From positions 1 through 32,076 of the forward strand of contig CAZPCC010000381.1 of the NCBI GenBank assembly GCA_964584905.1: a stretch of 32,076 nucleotides of DNA, given 5' to 3'. Of the stretch, positions 27,901 to 32,076 are shown piece after piece. Position numbers and translations under genes: made by a program. Source of the stretch: JALZIF01 sp964584905. Lineage in GTDB: Bacteria > Gemmatimonadota > Gemmatimonadetes > Gemmatimonadales > Gemmatimonadaceae. Under the pieces are notes generated by a model. It had not been told where the DNA came from. It searched no databases and saw only the letters and a list, made by a program, of their open reading frames with translations. Each line of letters begins with the position of its first letter. Position 1 is the stretch's first letter.

Positions 27901-28519
27901 TCACCTGCACCTGGAGGGCGGCGCGGCGTCCGAGAAAATCGAACGCGCGCTCGATGCCGGAGATCGCCGCCTTTACCTCGAGAATGTCCTGCGAGGTCTC
28001 GATGAGAAGCACATCGACGCCGCCGGCGAGGAGGGCAAGCGCCTGCTGATGAAAATTTTCCGCCAGCTCGTCGAAGGTGATCGCCGAAAGCGCCGGATCG
28101 CTGCTCGACGGCAGCATTCCCGTCGGACCCATCGATCCCGCGACGAAGCGCGGTTGCTCCGGCGTCGCGTATCGCTCGCATGCCTCACGCGCGATTCGGG
28201 CGGCGTTGACGTTGATCGCCTCGACTTTGTCTCCCAACCCCCATTCGGCGAGTCGTCGCGGTGTGCTCTGGAAGGTGCACGTTTCCACCACGTCGCAACC
28301 AACCGCGAGAAAACTTTCGTGGATTTCACGAATCACATCCGGCCGCGTCAGCACGAGGTTGTCGTTGCAACCCTCCAGCGACGCGCCGCCAAAGTCCTCG
28401 GCCGGGAGCGCGTATCGCTGAATGCTCGTGCCCATTGCCCCATCGTAGATGAGCACTCGCCGCGCGAGCGCTTCGAGGTACGAGGATGGGGCGGATGTGG
28501 GATTTCGAGAGGTAGACAT
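24926..28519 (-). CDS. metH: Cobalamin-dependent methionine synthase
   Basis: MetH transfers a methyl group from methyl-THF via cobalamin to homocysteine. All four modules are present in 1197 residues. The homocysteine domain (about 20-320) has YDGAMGTSIQ, GLNCSTGPEH and zinc-binding GGCCGTTPEH. The pterin domain (about 365-640) has LLVGERVNSQGSR. The cobalamin domain has DVHDIGKSLV near residue 760, whose His ligates cobalt. The SAM-binding reactivation domain (about 925-1190) has RYSWGYPACPD. A repeat-derived segment of about 26-33 residues (around 321-350) sits between the first two modules. The ATG at 28519 directly follows the T run of a terminator hairpin, and no Shine-Dalgarno lies between. 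Regulation by SAM through the upstream aptamer is likely. Confidence 0.96.
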   Translation of the reverse strand: MSTSRNPTSAPSSYLEALARRVLIYDGAMGTSIQRYALPAEDFGGASLEGCNDNLVLTRPDVIREIHESFLAVGCDVVETCTFQSTPRRLAEWGLGDKVEAINVNAARIAREACERYATPEQPRFVAGSMGPTGMLPSSSDPALSAITFDELAENFHQQALALLAGGVDVLLIETSQDILEVKAAISGIERAFDFLGRRAALQVQVTLDTSGRMLLGTDIASALTTLESLRVDVIGLNCSTGPEHMREPVRYLTSHARTPISCIPNAGLPINTGSGDAVYPLEPTPMATALGEFVHDFGVRIVGGCCGTTPEHLREIVKAVRGASGIGNRESGIGKAPEPAPRIAHRASRIARVSSAMRAITIHQDPPPLLVGERVNSQGSRRVKRQLLSDDYEGILGVAREQAESGAHVLDVCVALTERGDEAEQMSTIVKLLSMSVETPLMIDSTEAPVIKAALEHIPGRAIINSINMENGRARIDSVVPLARTHGAALVALTIDEQGMAKTRQRKLEVAQRIHDIVTGEYGLAPDDLIFDALTFTLATGDAEWIDSAVETIEGIRLIKRELPGVATILGVSNVSFGLSPRPRALLNSVFLHHCVEAGLDAAIVNPVHVIPYFEIAEGDRQAADDLVFNRRPDALQRFIERFEGKEHLDASSALEDPTAGLAPDERVHWQVLHRKKDGIEEALDAAGVRSDPIRVLNQVLLPAMKEVGDKFGAGELILPFVLQSAEVMKRAVRYLEEFLERKEGYTKGKVVLATVYGDVHDIGKSLVNTILSNNGYTVYDLGKQVPVNTIIEKAVEVGADAIGLSALLVSTSKQMPICVQELDKRGLAFPVLIGGAAINRRFGRRALFVDGDRAYAPGVFYCKDAFEGLDTMETLIKPDEREKFVARMLDDARRDVFLHTAVGKDISSGDASQARSDVRADVPVPSPPFLGTRVLRNIPLDEVLALLDLDELFRLQWGARGSGAKYEETIEKEFKPTLARLTAQAINEGWLEPQAIYGYFPVQADGTELIVYDPAAYESDAGTLREIARFGFPRQEGRERLCLADYFRDADSGDIDIAAFQIVTVGAEATRRFEVLQQNGEYSEAFYLHGISVEAAEAVAEWVHRRVRRELGLQPERGKRYSWGYPACPDLDDHGTLFRLLPAEEALGISLTSAFQLMPEQSTAALIVHHPEAKYYVVRGETRGAPAAVGAAGEA
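27470..27555. repeat. Short tandem repeats in frame inside metH
   Basis: Two repeat types lie side by side: five copies of TTCCCGA/TTTCCGA-like units (about 27513-27548) and GC-rich GCGATGCGCGACGCGCGATG units (about 27470-27495). On the coding strand they read as SGIGNRESGIGK and RIAHRASRIA, without stop or frameshift. The same GGGAATC unit appears at 21311-21323. Confidence 0.75.
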
Positions 28520-28521
28520 AT

Positions 28522-28550
28522 AAAAAAAGAGCCCGGCATGCGCGCGGGCT
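28522..28550 (-). terminator. Intrinsic terminator just before the metH start codon
   Basis: On the minus strand AGCCCG and CGGGCT (28550-28545 and 28535-28530) form a hairpin followed by CTTTTTTT ending at 28522. The T run ends three bases before the metH ATG. Its position after the aptamer makes it the likely off-state of a transcriptional riboswitch. Confidence 0.8.
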
Positions 28551-28557
28551 TTGGACC

Positions 28558-28609
28558 GGCGCTTTAGCAGAATGTTTTACGTGGCCGCAAGTAGCCCTAA
28601 ATCGCCACG
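28558..28609 (-). ncRNA. SAM-II-like riboswitch aptamer upstream of metH
   Basis: The minus strand shows the first helix CGTGGC/GCCACG (28609-28604 with 28585-28580) enclosing GATTTA directly after the 5' arm and CTTGCG directly before the 3' arm. A TAAAA stretch follows, then GCTAAA (28568-28563) and GCGCC. The order helix-GATTT-CTTGC-helix-AAA-GCTAAA is that of SAM-II pseudoknots, which bind S-adenosylmethionine. GGC in the loop can pair with GCC after GCTAAA as part of the second helix. The other part of that helix is not obvious, so the subclass (SAM-II or a relative such as SAM-V) stays open. A terminator and metH follow directly. Confidence 0.65.
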
Positions 28610-28628
28610 AAATCGGTTGTAGATACTG

Positions 28629-28657
28629 ATGTTAGTGTGGCGATCCTCTGCTGGCAA
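28629..28657 (-). promoter_or_regulatory. Candidate metH promoter
   Basis: TTGCCA (28657-28652) and TAACAT (28634-28629) on the minus strand are separated by exactly 17 bases. Transcription would begin about 10-15 bases before the aptamer, giving a leader of roughly 105 bases. The boxes match the sigma-70 consensus at five and four of six positions. Confidence 0.6.
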
Positions 28658-28675
28658 GCGAGAGAGCGCGAGTGG

Positions 28676-29077
28676 TCAGGGCGACAGTGGCGGATCCGGC
28701 GCGCGGCGGTCCCGGCCGGTAATGCGGGCACGTGCAACGATACGTTGCAGAAGCGCCAAGAGCCGCGCTCTCTCCAGCGGCAAACAGAGCTCCGCGACCA
28801 GCGAGCGACCGAATACCTGCTGAGTCGGTCGTGCCGTGCTTCCATCGTCTCGGAAGAGAATCACCGCTGCGCCGGGGAGCAGAGGGATACCGCCGGCCCC
28901 CTGCTGTGCGGTCGACAGTTTCGCGTCGACGACCAGAGCCAGCGGCGGCGCGTCGGCGGCGATCTCCCTCGCGCCCGACAGATCCTCGCACCCCTCGCCA
29001 CTCACGCCTGTCGCGCGCAGTGATTGCAAAACCCCTTCTCGCAAGGCGGCATCTCCGCCGACGATCAGAACGTCCAT
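28676..29077 (-). CDS. Degenerate response-regulator receiver-like protein
   Basis: The 133-residue product has the alternating strand-helix pattern of a receiver domain: MDVLIVGGDAALREGVLQSLRATG at the start and ALVVDAKLS, whose Asp could be the phosphoacceptor. The usual acidic pair after the first strand is reduced to one Asp, and the conserved Lys near the end is absent (ELCLPLE where KPL is usual), so normal phosphorylation is doubtful. No output domain follows. The ATG at 29077 has GGGGG about 8 bases upstream and shares one base with the stop of the DUF167 gene (TGATG). It may be a pseudo-receiver; family assignment is moderate. Confidence 0.6.
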   Translation of the reverse strand: MDVLIVGGDAALREGVLQSLRATGVSGEGCEDLSGAREIAADAPPLALVVDAKLSTAQQGAGGIPLLPGAAVILFRDDGSTARPTQQVFGRSLVAELCLPLERARLLALLQRIVARARITGRDRRAPDPPLSP

Positions 29078-29388
29078 CAGCAATCCCCCATGGCCGCGGC
29101 CAGCCGCACCTCGGCCGTATCGACCGAAATCCCGTCGACTTCGATGATCTTCAGGCGAGCACTCGAACCGGAAACCAACCGAACGTGCCGCCGCGGCACG
29201 CGCAGCGCATCAGCAAGCAAATCACACACCGCAGCGTTCGCCGCGCCGTCGGCCGGCGGTGCCTGCACTCGAACGCGCCAGGCATTGCCGTGTACTCCTT
29301 CCACTCCGGCACGCGACGCGCGCGGCTGCACGCGTACCGTTATCCGCACGCCGCCTCCATACTGCCTTACGAGCGCCGGAGCGTTCAC
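29077..29388 (-). CDS. yggU: YggU family (DUF167) protein
   Basis: The 103-residue product carries the DUF167 pattern: VRVQPRASRAGVEGVHGNAWRVRVQAPPADGAANAAVCDLLADAL and SGSSARLKIIEVDG. The domain folds as a small alpha/beta unit found across bacteria; its biochemical role is unsettled. I start at GTG 29388, which overlaps the YggT gene stop as GTGA. A longer open frame to 30303 is an antisense shadow across yggT. The yggT-yggU pairing seen here is a widespread arrangement and supports both calls. Confidence 0.88.
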   Translation of the reverse strand: MNAPALVRQYGGGVRITVRVQPRASRAGVEGVHGNAWRVRVQAPPADGAANAAVCDLLADALRVPRRHVRLVSGSSARLKIIEVDGISVDTAEVRLAAAMGDC

Positions 29389-30011
29389 AACGCCGAGCGG
29401 ACGAAACCCTGCAGGATCCAGATCGCGAAGTAGGCTACCAGCGGAGTGAGATCGATATTGCCCAGCGAGGGAATGACCCGCCGCAGCGGCCGCAGGATGG
29501 GATCGGTCAGGCGAACCGCCCACCGGAGCCACCACCGATACTCCGAGATCCGGAACCATGAGGCGATCACTCGCAGGATCAGGGCAATCTGCACGATGCC
29601 GAGCGACCACAGAATCAACAGCACCACGAGCGTGCCGGGGCCGCTCGTGACGGCAAACGCGAGCTGCGCCAGCCACACCTGAAGCTGATTGAGCACCACG
29701 ATCAACAGAATGCCGCCGAGTACCACGGCGACCAGCGCCCACCACGGCGCACTGGTGGGCAATCCTCCAGCGCGCACCACCTGACGCTCTATCGGCTCGA
29801 GCAACGGGTCTACGCTCTGCCGAAAGAACCGCGCGACAGGGTTGAACGCGCTGATGCGCCTTGTGCGAACGAGCCAGTCGACGAGGAATACGACTGCCAG
29901 CAAGGCGGCGACGACGAACAATGCCGTCTTGAGGATCGCGGTGAGCTGCGCGAGTGCGCTGAGCAGTGTGGGCACCGTACCAATTGTGATGGGGCGACCC
30001 TCCCGAGGCAA
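29385..30011 (-). CDS. yggT: YggT family membrane protein with two YggT units
   Basis: Four to five hydrophobic segments are visible, at about residues 28-48, 92-112, 125-150 and 185-205. Two copies of the YggT signature occur: FNPVARFFRQSVDPLLEPIER near 55-75 and WAVRLTDPILRPLRRVIPSLGNIDLTPL near 162-190. The family sits in the inner membrane and is linked in various bacteria to envelope stress, osmotic tolerance or positioning of cell machinery; its molecular role is not known. The TTG at 30011 has GAGGG about 5 bases upstream; a GTG at 29975 is the alternative. Its stop overlaps the yggU start. Confidence 0.85.
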   Translation of the reverse strand: MPREGRPITIGTVPTLLSALAQLTAILKTALFVVAALLAVVFLVDWLVRTRRISAFNPVARFFRQSVDPLLEPIERQVVRAGGLPTSAPWWALVAVVLGGILLIVVLNQLQVWLAQLAFAVTSGPGTLVVLLILWSLGIVQIALILRVIASWFRISEYRWWLRWAVRLTDPILRPLRRVIPSLGNIDLTPLVAYFAIWILQGFVRSAL

Positions 30012-30371
30012 GCCGCCCTCGCCAACGCGCCCCGGTCATTTGCAAGGCACCCGCCGGCACGAACAAAGCTATATTCAGCGAGAAATCGAGCCCGATGGGA
30101 TCGCACCGGCCGAAAGACCCGCACTGCTCGAGGATTGGGCGCTCTCCGTCGCGCGGCATGGTGACCGGAAAAGTCGGGAGGGCGTGGCAACGTGGCAACA
30201 GGTAATGACGGCCACAGAATTCGGGGTTGCGCAACTCTTTGCCGTCAAAGGAGTAACGTAACGTCGGGCGTGGCATGTCTCCTGCGCTTCGGGCAGCGTT
30301 CACTCGATTGGTTTCACTGCGCCGCCTCGGTCGTCAACGAAGCGGCGCCGCATGAATAGGAGTTAGTTCAA
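30012..30371. other. Divergent intergenic region before the oxidoreductase-epimerase gene
   Basis: No gene is supported here. A direct repeat GTGGCAAC GTGGCAAC lies near 30184-30199. An inverted repeat GCGCCGC/GCGGCGC (30319-30325 and 30342-30348) sits about 10 bases before the ribosome site of the next gene and could form a leader hairpin. I found no convincing promoter. Confidence 0.4.
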
Positions 30372-32076
30372 GTGTCAGAACCGCTTCGCGTCGCAGTCGT
30401 GGGCGCTGGAAAGATGGGGCGCCACCACGCGCTGGCGATCCGTCGCTTGCCTTCCGTCGCCACATTGGCCGCCGTCGCTGATAGCTCGCCTGTGTTTGCG
30501 CGGGGCCTCGGCGAGGAGCTGGGTGTTCCATCGTTCACGGATATTGACGCACTCATGCGCGAGGTGCGTCCGGATGTGGTCCACGTGGTCACGTCGCCCA
30601 GGTCACACGCGTCGGTCGCGGCGGCGGCGCTCGACGGCGGGGCCCACATCTACGTCGAGAAGCCGTTCGCCGAGTCCTCGGCTGAAGCTGAAGCGCTGCT
30701 CGCGAAGGCCGCGGCGAATGGGCGTCAGGTGTGCGCCGGACATCAGCTGCTGTTCGAACGGCCTACACTGCTCGCGTCCGATCTCGTTCCGTACCTCGGC
30801 GACATCGTGCATGTCGAGAGCTACTTCGCCTTTCGACAGGCACGGCGCGCCGATGGCCGTACCCCGTTCACGGCGGAGGAGCAGCTGCTCGACATTCTGC
30901 CACACCCGGTGTACCTGCTGGTGCACTTTCTTGGAGCTGATGGCCCGGACTCGAAGATCGAAGTGCATGGGCTGCGCGCCGATGCTCGCGGCGAGACGCG
31001 GGCAATCATTTCGTCAGGCAGCGCCACCGGCATGCTCACCGTCACGCTGTCGGGGCGTCCCGTCGATTCGTACGTCAAGGTGGTGGGGACACGGGGCTCG
31101 GTGACGCTCGACTTCGTTCGCGGCATCGTGGTACCGCAACTCGGCGCCGGTTCGACGATAGACAAGATTCTGGACCCGTTCCAGCGTGCCTGGACTTTGT
31201 CGACCGGAAGCGCGACAAGCCTCGGCCGGCGCTTGTTCAAGAAGCAGCGCAGCTATCCAGGATTGGCCGAGGCGTTCGCCGCATTCTATGCGCAGACACG
31301 CGGCGAGCAGGCGGCGCCGGTTTCGGTGGCCAATATCCGCCACACCGTCGCCTTGTGCGACGTGGTTCGTGACGCCCTCGCCGGCAGCCATCCGACGGTG
31401 CAGGAGTCGGTGAATCCGCCCACGATCGCAGTCACCGGCGGGACCGGCATGCTGGGACGGGAAGTCGTGTCGTCGCTGTTGGCGCGAGGGGAGACGCCGT
31501 TGGTGCTCTCACGCCGTATTCCACCCGCGGCGGAGCGGCTGGCCGGAGTGCATTACGCGGCGGGCGATCTTGGTGGCGGTCCGATCGACCTTCCATCCGG
31601 AATTCACACCGTAGTGCACTGCGCGGCGGAGACGGCCGGCAGCTGGGATGCGCACGACCGGAATTCCATCGAAGCCACCCGGAACGTCCTCGACGCGATG
31701 GTCTCGTCAGGGGTTCGTCGGCTCGTGCACGTGAGCAGTCTTGCCGTAATCGATGCGGATGCGCGTCAGCCGCTTTCGGAGTCGTCGATGCTGGAGCGCG
31801 ATGGCCGCCGCCGGGGCGCATACGTGTACGGAAAGCTGGAGTCGGAACGCATTGCCGCCGCGGCGCCGGAGACGCACGAGATCGAGGTGCGAATCGTTCG
31901 CCCGGGGGCACTCATTCCGGCGGGCGGCGCGTACGAGCCTCCCGGCAAGCTGGGACGCGCGCTGGGCGGCATCTTCGTGGCGATGGGCAGCCCATCGTCG
32001 ACCATTCCCATCTGTGACGTGGAATGGGCGGGTGAGATGATCGCGTGGATAGCGACCCATTTCACGGAAGCACCGG
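30372..32076 (+). CDS. Gfo/Idh/MocA oxidoreductase fused to NAD-dependent epimerase (partial, 3' end outside window)
   Basis: The GTG at 30372 has AGGAG about 10 bases upstream (30359-30363). Residues 1-345 form a Gfo/Idh/MocA oxidoreductase: the Rossmann motif VVGAGKMGRHH (9-19), VTSPRSHA, YVEKPFAE near 95, and DILPHPVYLLVH near 175-186. Without a stop the frame continues into an extended short-chain dehydrogenase/epimerase: VTGGTGMLG at about 353-361, VHCAAET, VSSLAV near 455, and the YVYGK catalytic pair near 485. At least 568 residues are present and the frame is open at the window end. Both parts normally act on NAD(P) and sugars or sugar nucleotides, so two successive steps in making a modified sugar is the likely role. 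This is inferred from the fusion; no substrate is shown. Confidence 0.88.
   Translation, partial: MSEPLRVAVVGAGKMGRHHALAIRRLPSVATLAAVADSSPVFARGLGEELGVPSFTDIDALMREVRPDVVHVVTSPRSHASVAAAALDGGAHIYVEKPFAESSAEAEALLAKAAANGRQVCAGHQLLFERPTLLASDLVPYLGDIVHVESYFAFRQARRADGRTPFTAEEQLLDILPHPVYLLVHFLGADGPDSKIEVHGLRADARGETRAIISSGSATGMLTVTLSGRPVDSYVKVVGTRGSVTLDFVRGIVVPQLGAGSTIDKILDPFQRAWTLSTGSATSLGRRLFKKQRSYPGLAEAFAAFYAQTRGEQAAPVSVANIRHTVALCDVVRDALAGSHPTVQESVNPPTIAVTGGTGMLGREVVSSLLARGETPLVLSRRIPPAAERLAGVHYAAGDLGGGPIDLPSGIHTVVHCAAETAGSWDAHDRNSIEATRNVLDAMVSSGVRRLVHVSSLAVIDADARQPLSESSMLERDGRRRGAYVYGKLESERIAAAAPETHEIEVRIVRPGALIPAGGAYEPPGKLGRALGGIFVAMGSPSSTIPICDVEWAGEMIAWIATHFTEAP

Noticed and set aside
25817..28567. 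A 916-residue open frame on the plus strand across almost all of metH
   Set aside because: It is antisense to an unmistakable MetH, is rich in Arg/His/Asp with no recognisable domain, and reflects codon-position GC bias.
28520..28675. Cobalamin riboswitch before metH
   Set aside because: No B12-box is visible and the space is too short; the elements present fit a SAM-II-like aptamer.
29388..30303. Upstream extension of the yggU frame to 408 residues
   Set aside because: It overlaps yggT in another frame and has no domain; only the last 103 residues match DUF167.

Overview
The window is GC-rich chromosomal DNA with short intergenic gaps, GTG/TTG starts and many exported metallopeptidases and amidohydrolases. 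Together with the protein types (M28-PDZ, M61-PDZ, M24B, M42, YtcJ-like amidohydrolase, HEAT-repeat protein, proline-rich lipoprotein) this fits a free-living heterotrophic bacterium. A Gemmatimonadota member is my best guess; this is inference, because there is no rRNA or other phylogenetic marker. I see no tRNA, rRNA, insertion sequence, phage gene or CRISPR array.

Layout. 1-5887 is a tight minus-strand cluster: M28 aminopeptidase lipoprotein, secreted metal-dependent amidohydrolase, proline-iminopeptidase-like hydrolase, two overlapping unknown genes, and the N-terminal half of an X-family DNA polymerase cut by the window edge. 5888-6378 is a gene-free divergent region full of perfect inverted repeats. 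6379-12323 holds a HEAT-repeat protein (+), an M42 peptidase (-), and a three-gene minus group (membrane protein, YtcJ-like amidohydrolase, DUF4349 lipoprotein). 12551-14583 is an M61-PDZ peptidase coupled to a 71-residue protein (+). 14598-19640 is minus strand: alpha/beta hydrolase, glycosyltransferase-like protein, Xaa-Pro aminopeptidase, and a lipoprotein with a carbohydrate-binding-like fold behind a cyclic-di-GMP-I riboswitch. 20100-28519 is largely one-carbon/methionine metabolism: acyl-CoA dehydrogenase, a homocysteine methyltransferase/methylenetetrahydrofolate reductase fusion, an unknown lipoprotein (+), and cobalamin-dependent methionine synthase MetH. MetH is preceded by a promoter, a SAM-II-like aptamer and an intrinsic terminator. 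28676-30011 is a coupled yggT-yggU-receiver group (-). From 30372 (+) an oxidoreductase-epimerase fusion runs off the window.

How the genes work together. The peptidases and amidohydrolases suggest growth on peptides: extracytoplasmic trimming by M28, M61, M24B and the amidohydrolases, then cytoplasmic completion by M42 and the iminopeptidase-like enzyme. The fusion enzyme can both make methyl-THF and transfer a methyl group to homocysteine, while MetH uses cobalamin. The riboswitch suggests SAM shuts MetH off. Cyclic-di-GMP appears to control a surface lipoprotein.

The most notable signals are regulatory or repetitive, not coding: the two riboswitches, a strongly over-represented heptamer CCTAACG (14 exact copies, indifferent to strand and reading frame), and short GC-rich tandem repeats sitting in frame in interdomain linkers of both methionine-synthesis proteins.
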